Positions 1 to 8,903 are shown, counted from the stretch's first letter. The stretch: DNA of 64,000 nucleotides from Gemmatimonadota bacterium (GCA_016713785.1 JADJOM010000001.1:620001-684000), one strand, 5' to 3'. The notes: a model not told the origin generated them from the letters alone. Translations and numbers: made by a program.

Positions 1-2562
1 GGTGCTCACCCCGCCGAAGAGCCGGAACCCGAAGCTCCAGCGCGCCGGCCGGCCGGGCGCCGCCGCGCCGAGGGCCCGGCGGGCCTCCAGCTCCAGGGTG
101 CCACGGCCGTAGACGGGATCGAGGTCGGTCCGCCCGGTGGCGGCGGCGAGCCCGTCCGGGTTGTAGGCCAGGCCGCCGGCCACCCCGAAGCGGCTGGCGA
201 GGTTCCAGCCGTTCACCTGGTCGGTGACGCCCGCGGCCAGCCCGAGCTCCACCGTCCCGGCATCGTCGTAGTACCCGGGCTCCAGGTAGCGGGCGTCGTC
301 GGGCACGTGCCAGGTGAGCGAGGCGCCCATGGTGTGGGTGGGCCCGAAGCTCAGGTGCGGCCGGCGGGTCTGCTCCACCGCCAGCCGGGCGCCGTAGCGG
401 CCCTCGACGTTGTAGCCCTCGAGGGTCTGCGACAGCCCGGGGGCGCGCAGCGCCGTGGGGTTGCGCATCCGGATCAGGAAGTCGGAGTCCTTCACGTCGC
501 GATCGGACTCCCAGCCGGTGCCGTAGCTGAACATCGAGAGGTTCTGCTCGAACCGCCCGAAGTAGTCCTCCCGGGTCCGGAGGCCGAGGGTGATGCCGGC
601 CGCGTCGTTGTACCAGGCCACCGGCATGGTGCCTTCGGTGCGCCGGTCGCGGGCGGTGCGCTGGCTGAACCCGGTGTCGAGGTACCGCTCCCGCTTCGGC
701 TCCCGGGTCACGATGCCGAGAAAGCCCTTGCGCCAGGTGTTGTTGAGCATGTTCCAGTCGCCGGTGCGGACCCGCGGATCGAGCCGCACCTCGCGCGGCT
801 TGGAGCGGGTCTGCACCGTGACCCACTCGGCGGCGGCGAGCCCGTCGGTGCGGACCATCGCGGTGTCGGACGCGCCGAACACCCAGACCTCGACCGGGAT
901 CCTGCCGTCGGCCTTGCGCAGCACTTCGACCCTCGTCTCCCAGCCGGACGCCCCGGCGGCTCCCGGGCTCGACGCCTCGATCTTCACCCGGCCGACGGCG
1001 TAGTCCACCAGCTCCGTCCCATGCAGCCCCTGCCCGAAGAACGTGCCGAGGTCCATGCCGCTCACCTCCTCGGCCACGGCGCGGAAGGCCGCCTCGTCCA
1101 CGTGCTTGAGCTTCCAGCGGTCGTAGAAGGTGCGCAGGATGCGGAGCATCGCGGCGTCGCCCACCACGTAGCGCAGGCGGTGGAAGAACATCTCCCCCCG
1201 GCTGTAGATGCTGATGCCGTAGCTGGTGAAGTCGCGGTACTTGTCACTCACCAGGCTGGCCGGTTCGGACATGCCGTCGAGGTCGAGGCCGGTGAGGAAG
1301 GCGTCGTCGGCCGGGTCCTCGTCGGTGCCCCCCTGCTGGGTGGCGCTGAACAGCGAGGTCTGGAAGCTGGTGAAGCCCTCGTCGAGCCACCCCTCGCGCC
1401 ACTCGTTGTTGGCCAGGATGCCCATGGTGTAGTTGTGGCCCAGCTCGTGGACGATGAGCCCCTGCCCCGCCGAGCCGTCCATGATCATCATGGGGAACTC
1501 GGTGCCGCCCCCCTCGATGCGGTGCACGTTGGTGATCTGCGGCCAGGCAAAGGGCCCGAAGATGTGGTCGAGCCACTGCAGCGCCTTCACCGTGCGCTGG
1601 GTGGCCACCCCGCGGCCCCAGCTGGCGGTGTCGCCCGGCTGGTACAGCACGTGGACCGCCACCGGCCCGAAGGCCGCGCCCTCGTACTTGTACGCGGGAT
1701 TGAGGCTGGCGGCCCAGTGATGGACGTCCTCGGCGTACCACACCACCCGCTTGCGGCCCATCACCAGCGCCACGTCGCGCGGCGGCCCGTCCACGGCGCG
1801 CACGCACTCGGTGCCCACCGCGGTGTATCGCGGGGCGTTGGGGTAATGATCGCGCTGGTACTGGATGGGCCGGTCAGGGACCTGGTTGGCCGACTCCCAG
1901 CCCGGGTCGCCGCAGATGGGCACCCCGGTGGCGCCGATCACCTGGTCGCGGGCCAGGTCGAGCTCCACCAGGTAGGTGGCGAACTCCCCGTAGAACTCCC
2001 CGCCCGGATACAGCGGCTGCTCGTTCCACCCGTGCCTGTCGTAGACCACCACCTTGGGATACGACTGGGCAAAGTCGAAGGCCCGGCCCCGGCGGCCCTG
2101 GCGGCGCGGCGTGGTCGAGGGGCGGGCGTCGAAGTCGAGGTCCACCACCATCGAGTCGCCGGGCGCCAGCGGCCGCGGCAGCGTGAACCGCGCGATGGTG
2201 CTGTCCGGCGCAAAGGGGAACACCGGCGTCACCGCCTGCCCCATCATCCGGACGTTGCGGACGTGGGCAAAGGCGAAGTCGGGGTCCGTGAGGTCGTTGA
2301 ACCGGCGCCGCCGTTCCACCGAGTCAGCGTCCGCCCACCGGGAGCCGGGACGGAAGGCGTTGAGGTGCAGGTGGAAGGCAAAGGTGGTGAGGGTGTCGGG
2401 TGACCGGTTGATGTAGGTCACCTGCTGCTGGCCGCCGAGCACGCCGCTGGCCTCATCGAGGCGGGCGCGGATCTCGTAGCGGACGCCCTGCTGCCAGTAG
2501 GGGGCATGCGGGGCGGCGGCGGGAAGCTGCACCGCCGCGAGGAAGAGGGTGGCAATGATCAT
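1..2562 (-). CDS. M1-family metallopeptidase with C-terminal barrel-like domain (C-terminus cut by window edge)
   Basis: Zinc aminopeptidase of the M1 (gluzincin) family, probably exported. Translation starts at an ATG at 2562 with a short hydrophobic leader and reads open to base 1, giving 854 residues so far. The zinc motif HELGH lies at residues 372-376 and the third ligand E395 follows exactly 18 residues later in the stretch WLDEGF, as M1 enzymes require. After the peptidase part, roughly the last 250 residues visible (bases 1-750) are rich in alternating aromatic and polar residues, such as ASLTWHV and WSFGFRLFGG, which looks like outer-membrane beta-barrel strands. The likely role is peptide degradation at the cell surface or in the periplasm. 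The barrel is my inference; the M1 assignment is firm. Confidence 0.85.
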   Translation of the reverse strand, partial: MIIATLFLAAVQLPAAAPHAPYWQQGVRYEIRARLDEASGVLGGQQQVTYINRSPDTLTTFAFHLHLNAFRPGSRWADADSVERRRRFNDLTDPDFAFAHVRNVRMMGQAVTPVFPFAPDSTIARFTLPRPLAPGDSMVVDLDFDARPSTTPRRQGRRGRAFDFAQSYPKVVVYDRHGWNEQPLYPGGEFYGEFATYLVELDLARDQVIGATGVPICGDPGWESANQVPDRPIQYQRDHYPNAPRYTAVGTECVRAVDGPPRDVALVMGRKRVVWYAEDVHHWAASLNPAYKYEGAAFGPVAVHVLYQPGDTASWGRGVATQRTVKALQWLDHIFGPFAWPQITNVHRIEGGGTEFPMMIMDGSAGQGLIVHELGHNYTMGILANNEWREGWLDEGFTSFQTSLFSATQQGGTDEDPADDAFLTGLDLDGMSEPASLVSDKYRDFTSYGISIYSRGEMFFHRLRYVVGDAAMLRILRTFYDRWKLKHVDEAAFRAVAEEVSGMDLGTFFGQGLHGTELVDYAVGRVKIEASSPGAAGASGWETRVEVLRKADGRIPVEVWVFGASDTAMVRTDGLAAAEWVTVQTRSKPREVRLDPRVRTGDWNMLNNTWRKGFLGIVTREPKRERYLDTGFSQRTARDRRTEGTMPVAWYNDAAGITLGLRTREDYFGRFEQNLSMFSYGTGWESDRDVKDSDFLIRMRNPTALRAPGLSQTLEGYNVEGRYGARLAVEQTRRPHLSFGPTHTMGASLTWHVPDDARYLEPGYYDDAGTVELGLAAGVTDQVNGWNLASRFGVAGGLAYNPDGLAAATGRTDLDPVYGRGTLELEARRALGAAAPGRPARWSFGFRLFGGVST

Positions 2563-2628
2563 GGCTGAATGATACCGACGGCCCACCGGACTGCCCAGAT
2601 CCGGGGGCCGCAGGGCGAGACGCTCAAG

Positions 2629-4119
2629 TCATGGGCGGCGGAAGGTGACCTCCACATACGCCAGGGTGGCGGCGTCGCCGGCGTAGGTCCCGCGCACCAC
2701 CGCGCCCCCGAAGGCGTGGCCCACGTAGCCGTAGAGGCTCCACCAGGGCCGCACCGCATAGTCCACCGAGAGGTCGGCCAGGGTGGCGAGGTCCTGGTGG
2801 CCACCGCTGGGGCGGCCGCCGAACCCGAAGGACCCCCGCCGCTGGAACGCGCCCGAGCCGCCATACCAGAGGTCGCCGGCCTCGGCCAGGCGGATCCGGT
2901 GCACGTCGGTGCGCAGGGTGAGCCGCCCCGGCACCGGACGGAGCACCAGCTGCGCGAAGAGGTCCTCGGTGTTCATCAGGTTGAAGAACGGGAACTGCGC
3001 GAACGGCCGCACGGTGGTCATGGCCTGGAAGAAGGTCCGGTGGGTGCCGTCGTTCGGGTCGTCATCGCCGGAGGAGCGGTTGTAGCCCACCCGGAGCCAC
3101 GGCTTCCACGGCGCCCGGGAGAACTGGTAGCCGCCCTCGGCGGCCACGGCCCAGGCGCGGTGGTCGAGCGCGCCCCAGTTGCCGGCCTGGTAGACGCCCC
3201 ACAGCGTCGCGTCCCACTCGCCCCGGCCCAGGGGACCGTGGCGCAGGTAGTGGCCGCCGATCATCGGGATGGAGAGGCCGGCGCTGTCGGCGCTGCGCAC
3301 CGGGGCGGGCCGGTTGTCGACCATGACCACCGAATCGGCGGGGGAGCGCCGGTCGGCGTAGTACATCGCGAAGAGCCGCGCCTCCGCCTTCCCGCCAAGC
3401 CGCGCGGGCTTCACGGTCAGGGTGGCGGCGGCGATGTCCACCTCGGACATGTCCTGGCCACCGTTGAGTTCGAAGCCCCCCTGCCGCGGATGGGCCGCGA
3501 AGAGGGTCAGGTTGGCGCCCGTGCCGTCGAGCGCCGCCGCGCCGCCGTCGAAGGTGCGCTGCACGTGGCTGAAGCCGAAGTTGGCGATCAGGCGCCCCGC
3601 CACCCGGCTGCGCCGCAGCCACTCGAGCGTCGGGTCGGGGGTCGGCGCCTCCGTCCCGTCCATGTAGTCGAAGCGGCCCGCCCGCAGGTAGGTGGCCCCG
3701 CGGCCCGGGCGCTTGAGGGTTAGGAACGCCTGGTTGACGAAGATCCGGCTGTCGTTCGACTTGGCGTGCGGGGTGAAGTGGGAAGCGCCGCCCCCCATCT
3801 CGCCGATGGGCGCCGGACCGCGGGCATCCTCGGGGAGGCCAAGCAGCGTGGTGTGCTGCAGTTCGAGTGTGGCGTCAAACCAGCGCCGGGTGTCGAAGCG
3901 CAGCCCCCCCTTGAGAAGTGCGGCGCCGTAGCCGTAGCTGTTGGCGCCGGGGACGGTGGGCGCCGCACTGCCGGGGTCGAACCAGCTCCAGCCTTCGTAG
4001 CGAACGCGCGCGGAACCGGAGGCCTGCAGTGCGGAACCACGGGACTGCTGGGCTGTGAGGGAGGTCACCAGGCACGCCAGGACAGCGAGCGCGGGCCAGA
4101 TCGTTCGACGTAACGTCAT
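2629..4119 (-). CDS. Alginate-export-like outer-membrane beta-barrel protein
   Basis: 496 residues starting with a clear Sec signal peptide (MTLRRTIWPALAVLACLVTS, then AQQ). The mature part resembles the Alginate_exp porin family. It has repeated amphipathic strands ending in aromatic residues, motifs such as NQAFLTLKRPG and YLRAGRFDY, and a C-terminus TLAYVEVTFRRP typical of a final barrel strand. The family passes anionic polymers or other solutes across the outer membrane; the substrate here cannot be told. It is on the same strand as the M1 peptidase, 66 bases upstream of it, and no polysaccharide genes are nearby, so a general porin role is as likely as alginate export. Confidence 0.7.
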   Translation of the reverse strand: MTLRRTIWPALAVLACLVTSLTAQQSRGSALQASGSARVRYEGWSWFDPGSAAPTVPGANSYGYGAALLKGGLRFDTRRWFDATLELQHTTLLGLPEDARGPAPIGEMGGGASHFTPHAKSNDSRIFVNQAFLTLKRPGRGATYLRAGRFDYMDGTEAPTPDPTLEWLRRSRVAGRLIANFGFSHVQRTFDGGAAALDGTGANLTLFAAHPRQGGFELNGGQDMSEVDIAAATLTVKPARLGGKAEARLFAMYYADRRSPADSVVMVDNRPAPVRSADSAGLSIPMIGGHYLRHGPLGRGEWDATLWGVYQAGNWGALDHRAWAVAAEGGYQFSRAPWKPWLRVGYNRSSGDDDPNDGTHRTFFQAMTTVRPFAQFPFFNLMNTEDLFAQLVLRPVPGRLTLRTDVHRIRLAEAGDLWYGGSGAFQRRGSFGFGGRPSGGHQDLATLADLSVDYAVRPWWSLYGYVGHAFGGAVVRGTYAGDAATLAYVEVTFRRP

Positions 4120-4175
4120 TGCACATCCGCGGGAGGGGTCCGCCCCCCCAACGCTGCAATATCCGGTCCCCCGCC

Positions 4176-5696
4176 TCAGGGATCGCGGCGGAACCCCTCC
4201 AGGCCGTAGTCGGGCACCTGCAGCTCGGCCACCGTGCCGTCCCCGCCGAGTCCGAACACCACCCTGGGCGGCGGGTCGCGGCCATCCCCCAGCCGGGCCA
4301 GGAAGGTGTCGTAGTGGAGGTGCTCCATCGGCCCGGCGAGCTCGCTCGAGACCCCCATGCGGAAGGTGAGCGCCTCGCCCGCGAGGGTGATCACGATGTC
4401 ACCCCAGAGCGGGTGGACGTACCGGCCCGCGTAGGCCGCCAGCGGCAGCGAGGGCCGGGTGTCCGGCACGCGCCCCGCCGCCGGGTCGGGCGGCGCGCCC
4501 CGGCGCGCGGTGTACAGCGCCAGCAGCTCGGTGCTCCAGTCCCGCGCCGGGCCGCCGATGGCCAGGTCGAAGACCCGGAGCATCAGGGCATGGCGGAACT
4601 CCGCGTGGTCCAGGTTGCCGAGCACCACCACCCCGGTGTGCCGCCCCGGCAGCAGCCCGACCAGCGCGGTGCGCCCCGCGAGGCTCCCCGTGTGGAACGC
4701 GACGAACTCGCCCCGGTAGTCCTGCTCGAACCAGCCGAGGCCGTAGGTGCGCCAGTGCGGCCGGGTAAGCGCGGCGGTGGGGTAGTACTGCTCCGGCGGG
4801 ATGATCGCGTGCGGCGCGAGGAGGGTCGCGAAGCTCCGCTCGCTCAGCAGCTGCCGCCCGCCGGCGGTGCGCCCCCCCGCCAGGAGAAAGCGGACCCAGG
4901 TCGCCATGTCCGCGGCGGTGGACCACACCGCGCCGGCGCTCCCCACCACGTCCACGTCATCCTCGCCGATCACCCGGATGGTGTCGCGGATGCGGTAGTG
5001 CGGCGCCGAGCGGTCGGGATCGGCCGTGGCCCGCATGGCGGCCAGGCTGGCGTAGCTCCGGGTCATCCCGAGCGGGTTGAAGAGGCGGCGGCGGAGGAAC
5101 TCCTCGTAGCGCATCCCCGAGGCCCGGGCGATCACCTCGCCCGCCAACCCGTACATCAGGTTCTGGTAGACGAAGCCGCCCCGGAGCGGGTAGGCGGGCG
5201 CGAGCAGGCGGAGCCGGCGGAAGATCTCGCCCCGGGGCACATCGCCGCGGGACCAGAGCAGGTCGGCGTTGCCGAGGCCGGCGTTGTGGGTGAGCAGGTC
5301 GATGACGCGGAGCGAGGAGGTCACGTACGGCTCCGGCATCTGGAACTCCGGCACCCAGCGGGTGACCGGATCGTCCCAGGCCAGGGTGCCGTCGTCCACC
5401 AGCTGCGCCAGCGCCACGGCGGTCATGGCCTTGGTGGTGGACATGATGCCGTAGAGGGTGTGGGGCCCCACCGCCCCCGGCTGCCCCAGCTCGCGGACGC
5501 CGTAGCCGCGGAGGAACACCACCGAGTCGTTGCGCACCACCGCCACCGCCAGCCCGGGAATGGCCCAGTCGGCGGTGCCGTGGCGGATGTAGGCGTCGAG
5601 GTCGGCGGCCCAGGGGTCGGCGGCGGGCGCCTGGGCGCGGAGGCCGCCGGCCATGCCCAGGGCAAGGAGCAGCAGCGGGGTGACACGACGTGGCAT
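4176..5696 (-). CDS. Exported serine hydrolase, beta-lactamase/PBP4-like (class C fold)
   Basis: 506 residues with an N-terminal signal peptide that ends near GLRAQA. The nucleophile motif S-x-x-K is at residues 86-89 (STTK, in GIMSTTKAMTAV). A YQN sequence (Y-x-N motif) follows in the helical domain, and a C-terminal extension of roughly 100 residues resembles a lipocalin-like add-on (AGRYVHPLWGD). This domain order matches the periplasmic 'serine hydrolase' beta-lactamase superfamily, whose members act as D-aminopeptidases, esterases or peptidoglycan hydrolases. True beta-lactamase activity cannot be inferred. It sits downstream of the ATP synthase genes but is separated from them by a strong hairpin, so it is probably transcribed on its own. 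Confidence 0.8.
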   Translation of the reverse strand: MPRRVTPLLLLALGMAGGLRAQAPAADPWAADLDAYIRHGTADWAIPGLAVAVVRNDSVVFLRGYGVRELGQPGAVGPHTLYGIMSTTKAMTAVALAQLVDDGTLAWDDPVTRWVPEFQMPEPYVTSSLRVIDLLTHNAGLGNADLLWSRGDVPRGEIFRRLRLLAPAYPLRGGFVYQNLMYGLAGEVIARASGMRYEEFLRRRLFNPLGMTRSYASLAAMRATADPDRSAPHYRIRDTIRVIGEDDVDVVGSAGAVWSTAADMATWVRFLLAGGRTAGGRQLLSERSFATLLAPHAIIPPEQYYPTAALTRPHWRTYGLGWFEQDYRGEFVAFHTGSLAGRTALVGLLPGRHTGVVVLGNLDHAEFRHALMLRVFDLAIGGPARDWSTELLALYTARRGAPPDPAAGRVPDTRPSLPLAAYAGRYVHPLWGDIVITLAGEALTFRMGVSSELAGPMEHLHYDTFLARLGDGRDPPPRVVFGLGGDGTVAELQVPDYGLEGFRRDP

Positions 5697-5768
5697 GGCG
5701 GGTTCCGTGGGAGAGGCGCCTAGATGTGCCCGCCGGCGGCGCCTGTGTCAAGCAGGGTGGGCCATGCG

Positions 5769-5801
5769 CCACGGGCCCACCCGTGAAGGATGGGCCCGTG
5801 G
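5769..5801 (-). terminator. Hairpin terminator after the ATP synthase Fo operon
   Basis: Perfect 11-bp inverted repeat (CCACGGGCCCA at 5769-5779 and its complement at 5791-5801) with an 11-base loop, 20 bases past the stop codon of the delta-subunit gene. There is no clear T tract. The stem is strong enough to separate the operon from the serine hydrolase gene. Confidence 0.55.
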
Positions 5802-5821
5802 ATACCGCGATGCTGTCGCGC

Positions 5822-6358
5822 CTAGCGGGCCAGCAGCGCCCGCCGGAGCAACGTCATCCGGCGCTTGACCGAGCCGTCGAACACCCGGTCGCCGACCCGG
5901 ACCACGACCCCGCCCAGGATCGACGGGTCCTCGGTGAACCGGGGCAGCACCTGCTTGCCCACCACCTCGGTGAGCCGCGCGGCGATGGTCTTCCGCAGCG
6001 CCTCATCGGCCGGCCGCGCCACGGTGACCGCCGCCCGGACGCGGTTGAGCTTGAGGTCCACCAGGTCGAGGTAGGCCTGCGCCATCTCCTGGAACAACCC
6101 CTGGCGGCCGCGGCGGACCACCGCGCCGAGGAAGAGCACGAAGTCGCGGGGCGCGTCCGGCAGCGCCCCGGCGAGGATCGCGGTCTTCTGCGGCTTGGTG
6201 ACCCGCGGCGACATCAGCACCGCCTGCACCGTCGGCGCGGCGGCGATCCCGCCCGCCACGGCGTCGAGCAGGTCGGCGTACAGCGCCGTGCGCCCGCTCT
6301 TCTCGCCCAGGTCGAACAGCACCTCGGCGTAGTTGCGGGCGATGGTCTCGTGCCTCAC
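5822..6358 (-). CDS. atpH: ATP synthase F1 delta subunit
   Basis: 178 residues, the normal length for the delta (OSCP) subunit, which links the peripheral stalk (b subunits) to the F1 head. The N-terminal helical domain (RNYAEVLFDLGE) and the conserved C-terminal segment (LGGVVVRVGDRVFDGSVKRRM) are both present. It starts with an ATG that overlaps the stop of atpF by 4 bases. It is the last gene of the cluster: the usual atpA, atpG, atpD and atpC do not follow, and the next gene is an unrelated serine hydrolase. The F1 head must therefore be encoded elsewhere in the genome. Confidence 0.93.
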   Translation of the reverse strand: MRHETIARNYAEVLFDLGEKSGRTALYADLLDAVAGGIAAAPTVQAVLMSPRVTKPQKTAILAGALPDAPRDFVLFLGAVVRRGRQGLFQEMAQAYLDLVDLKLNRVRAAVTVARPADEALRKTIAARLTEVVGKQVLPRFTEDPSILGGVVVRVGDRVFDGSVKRRMTLLRRALLAR

Positions 6359-6900
6359 GTGGCCTTCTCCAGGCTGGCGAGGTAGCCCTCGACCAGCGAC
6401 CGGTCGGACGCGCCGTCGAGCTTCTGGCCGATGAGCCGGCCCGCCGCCGCCAGCGAGAGGTCCACCGCCTCGCGGCGGAGGTCCGTCAGCGCCTTGTCCC
6501 GCTCGGCCGCGATGTCGCGGCGGGCCCGCTCGAGCAGTTCCTCCTGCTCGTGCCGGGTCTTGTCGATCGCCGTCGCCCGCTCCTTCTCGGCCGCGGACTT
6601 GGCCTCGGCCATCATGGCCTGCGCCTGGGTCCGGGACTCGGCGAGCAGCCGCCGGTTCTCGTCGAGCAGCGCCTTCGCTTCCGTGTTGGCCTTCGCGGCC
6701 TCGTCCAGCTGGCGGGCGATGGTGCGCTCCCGCTCCTCCGTGGCCTTGAGGATCGCCGGGAAGGCGAACTTCTTCAGCAGGAACAGGAGGACGACGAAGA
6801 CCACCCAGGTCCAGATGACGAGCCCGGAGTTGACGGCGAAGGGTGACGGCGCGCCGCCCTCCCCGCCCTCCGAGACCAGCGTCAGCAGCATGGTGATCAT
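6355..6900 (-). CDS. atpF: ATP synthase Fo b subunit
   Basis: 181 residues. One N-terminal membrane helix (about residues 28-48, VIWTWVVFVVLLFLLKKFAF) is followed by a long charged coiled coil rich in Ala, Glu, Lys and Arg, as in the b-subunit peripheral stalk. The start ATG at 6900 gives a short periplasmic N-terminus; a second Met three codons later is an alternative. It lies 18 bases after atpE and overlaps atpH by 4 bases. Only one b-type gene is seen, so the stalk is probably a homodimer. Confidence 0.93.
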   Translation of the reverse strand: MITMLLTLVSEGGEGGAPSPFAVNSGLVIWTWVVFVVLLFLLKKFAFPAILKATEERERTIARQLDEAAKANTEAKALLDENRRLLAESRTQAQAMMAEAKSAAEKERATAIDKTRHEQEELLERARRDIAAERDKALTDLRREAVDLSLAAAGRLIGQKLDGASDRSLVEGYLASLEKAT

Positions 6901-6918
6901 GGAGCCCGCGCTTTCGGG

Positions 6919-7188
6919 TTACTTGATGAGCTTGAAGAGCAGCGCGAACACCAGGGCGATGATCGTCGCGCCCTCGAGCAGCACCGCGATCAGCAGGCCC
7001 GCGCCGCGGATGTCGCCGGCCGCCTCGGGCTGGCGGGCGATCGACTCGGCCACCTGGCCGCCGATCCGGCCCAGGCCCAGGCCGGCGCCGATCACGGCGA
7101 GACCGATGGCGAGGCCGGCGCCGAGCAGGCCATAACCGGCGCCAGCGGCCGGCGCGACTTCCTGGAGCAGAGCGAGCATGGTCAGCAT
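6919..7188 (-). CDS. atpE: ATP synthase Fo c subunit (proteolipid)
   Basis: 89 residues forming a two-helix hairpin with the polar loop ARQPEA. The ion-binding carboxylate is E72 in helix 2 (LLEGATIIALV). The residue after E72 is Gly rather than Ser or Thr, and the helix-1 position that holds Gln in sodium-type rings is Leu, so proton coupling is inferred. I chose the ATG at 7188 because AGGGG lies 6 bases upstream; the frame is open further 5' but that part does not look like coding sequence. The gap to atpB (7189-7426) is unusually long at 238 bases and ends in octamer repeats. Confidence 0.93.
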   Translation of the reverse strand: MLTMLALLQEVAPAAGAGYGLLGAGLAIGLAVIGAGLGLGRIGGQVAESIARQPEAAGDIRGAGLLIAVLLEGATIIALVFALLFKLIK

Positions 7189-7394
7189 GTCATTCCCCTG
7201 AGTGAATCCGTGGGAGATTGCGTGGGTGGGCGCCCGGATGGCGCCGCTGCATCCACCGGCGGGTGCCCAGGTCTCCCGGCCCGGGTCCGCACCGCGATCC
7301 GCCAGCGCCCCGAAGGGCAGCGGATATCGCCCCGCCATTCGGCCGGGCTACCGGGACCCCGCGGCCGGATGCCGCCCTCGGGCTCCCACTGCCA

Positions 7395-7426
7395 TACCAC
7401 TGTACCGCTGTACCGCCCTACCGCCC
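7395..7426. repeat. Octamer tandem repeat, four units, between atpB and atpE
   Basis: Four consecutive 8-bp units on the plus strand: TACCACTG, TACCGCTG, TACCGCCC, TACCGCCC. The last unit ends at the base before the atpB stop codon. Read on the minus strand the unit is GGGCGGTA, the same octamer seen near 8950, 28780 and 52370. Confidence 0.7.
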
Positions 7427-8278
7427 TTAGTGCTCGTGCTGCATCAGCCCGATGAACACCGAGCTGAGCAGCGCGAACACGTACGCCTGCAGCAGCGCCA
7501 CGATCAGCTCCAGCAGCATGATGCCCACCACCAGCCCCGCGGTGGCGAGGCCGATGCCGTAGCTCCACATGCCCAGGTGGCCGAACAGGAACACGATGCC
7601 GAACAGCGACAGGATCACGAAGTGGCCGGCGGTCATGTTGCCGAAGAGCCGGACCGCGAGCGCGAAGGGCTTGACGATCTTGCCGAGCAGCTCGATGGGC
7701 GCCATGAAGATGGACAGCGCCACCGCGCCCGGGCCGTGCATGCCGGGAAAGTGGGGGAAGATCGTCGCCATGTAGGCCTTGGGGCCCACCTTGAGGAAGC
7801 CGGCGATCTCCACCGTCAGGAACACGATGATGGCCAGCCCGCCGGTCACCGAGAGGTTGCCGGTGGCCGCGCTGCCCCAGGGGAGCAGGCCGAGCAGGTT
7901 GCAGTAGAGGATGAAGAAGAACAGCGTGATGATGAGCGGGGCGAACTTCGCGCCGTCGTGCCCGATGTTGGCGATGGCGATGTCGTTGCGGACCCAGAGC
8001 ACCAGGCCTTCCATCGCGCCGGCGAAGCCCTTGGGCGCCTCGCCCGCCCGGGTGCGGGCCACGCCGCGCGCGGCCACCCACATCGAGACGAAGACCAGCA
8101 CCGCCGCCAGCAGCATGAAGATCAGGTGCTTGGTGGGCGACAGCGACGCCGACACCGGGTACTGCAGGTGGCAGCCCGGGATGTGCCACTCGAACAGCGG
8201 GTAGGCGTCGATCACGCACGCGTCCGCCGTGTGGTGCAGCACCATCTCGCCGACGTTGACCGCTTCCTGGAGCATCAT
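7427..8278 (-). CDS. atpB: ATP synthase Fo a subunit
   Basis: 283 residues with several strongly hydrophobic membrane helices. The essential arginine is in the conserved motif FALAVRLFGNMTAGHF, and the C-terminal helices carry LLELIVALLQAYVFALL. The a subunit forms the two proton half-channels next to the c ring. I placed the start at 8278, where ATG overlaps the TGA of the upstream gene (ATGA); in-frame sequence further 5' is the shadow of that gene. The N-terminus carries two cysteines (DACV and PGCH) that might pair in the periplasm. Confidence 0.92.
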   Translation of the reverse strand: MMLQEAVNVGEMVLHHTADACVIDAYPLFEWHIPGCHLQYPVSASLSPTKHLIFMLLAAVLVFVSMWVAARGVARTRAGEAPKGFAGAMEGLVLWVRNDIAIANIGHDGAKFAPLIITLFFFILYCNLLGLLPWGSAATGNLSVTGGLAIIVFLTVEIAGFLKVGPKAYMATIFPHFPGMHGPGAVALSIFMAPIELLGKIVKPFALAVRLFGNMTAGHFVILSLFGIVFLFGHLGMWSYGIGLATAGLVVGIMLLELIVALLQAYVFALLSSVFIGLMQHEH

Positions 8279-8619
8279 CGGATGAACCTGACCTCGAGAA
8301 AGAGCAGGGGAATGAGGACCCCGACGTAACCCAGCCCGGCCGCCAGCGGGAGGAACCGCTCCCGGTCCCACGCCGCGAGCACCGCGAACAGCACCACCCC
8401 GCCGAGGCGGAGCATCATCCCGATGCCGAATCCCTTGAAGAACTCGGCCGTCCCCGCGGCGGCGAAGCCGCGGCGGAGCGCCCGCACCGCCACCAGCTCG
8501 ATGGCGATCGCCACCCCGCCCATCACCGCGGCCGGCAGCAGCGCTGCGCGGCCCAGCCAGGTCACGAGCGCGGCCGTGACCAGGGCGGTGAGCAGCAGCC
8601 CGGCGGCCAGCACCTTCAC
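8275..8619 (-). CDS. Small ATP-synthase-associated membrane protein (subunit-I-like)
   Basis: 114 residues with four predicted membrane helices (AAGLLLTALVTAALVTW, LPAAVMGGVAIAIELVAV, MMLRLGGVVLFAVLAAW, LAAGLGYVGVLIPLLFL). A GTG start at 8619 overlaps the upstream TGA, and the gene in turn overlaps atpB by 4 bases. Its size, topology and position between atpZ and atpB match the ATP synthase subunit I group, which helps assemble the c ring or passes Mg2+ in other bacteria. Sequence similarity is too weak for me to name it firmly. Confidence 0.65.
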   Translation of the reverse strand: MKVLAAGLLLTALVTAALVTWLGRAALLPAAVMGGVAIAIELVAVRALRRGFAAAGTAEFFKGFGIGMMLRLGGVVLFAVLAAWDRERFLPLAAGLGYVGVLIPLLFLEVRFIR

Positions 8620-8882
8620 GGAGCCGGTGGCTCCGTGGGAGGACGGTGCCGGGCCCGGAACCCGTCCTCGTCCTGCCGCACCTTGAGGAACACCCACAGG
8701 AAGGCCAGCCCCGCGCCCACGAGCGTCCCGAGGATCGTGAGGAAGGGCATCGTGCCCAGCACCCGGTCGAGCAGGTAGCCCGCCCCAGCCCACAAGATGA
8801 CGCTGAAGGCGAAGGTGTAGCCGAGGGTGTCGTACTTCCACGCCTGGCCCAGCTCCTGGCCGACCGGCTTTTTCGGCCCCAT
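8616..8882 (-). CDS. AtpZ/AtpI-family protein, first gene of the Fo operon
   Basis: 88 residues from the ATG at 8882 (a TTG at 8921 is an alternative start). It has two membrane helices (YTFAFSVILWAGAGYLLD and TILGTLVGAGLAFLWVFL) in the arrangement of the F0F1-ATPase AtpZ/AtpI family (pfam09527), with the typical GYLLDRVLGT segment between them. Such proteins precede atpB in many operons and act in ring assembly or Mg2+ or Ca2+ transport. The ribosome site is poor. The most likely promoter overlaps the palindrome at 8904-8921, which would leave a very short leader. Confidence 0.72.
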   Translation of the reverse strand: MGPKKPVGQELGQAWKYDTLGYTFAFSVILWAGAGYLLDRVLGTMPFLTILGTLVGAGLAFLWVFLKVRQDEDGFRARHRPPTEPPAP

Positions 8883-8903
8883 AAGCCGGGGAAAAGTACC
8901 CGC

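Noticed and set aside
307..2403. Long plus-strand open frame (698 codons)
   Set aside because: It lies antisense to the M1 peptidase, has a Gly/Arg/Pro/His-rich product without motifs, and is a by-product of high-GC codon bias.
6919..7188. Sodium-driven ATP synthase c ring
   Set aside because: The glutamate is followed by Gly and the helix-1 Gln is Leu, so the sodium-binding set is absent.
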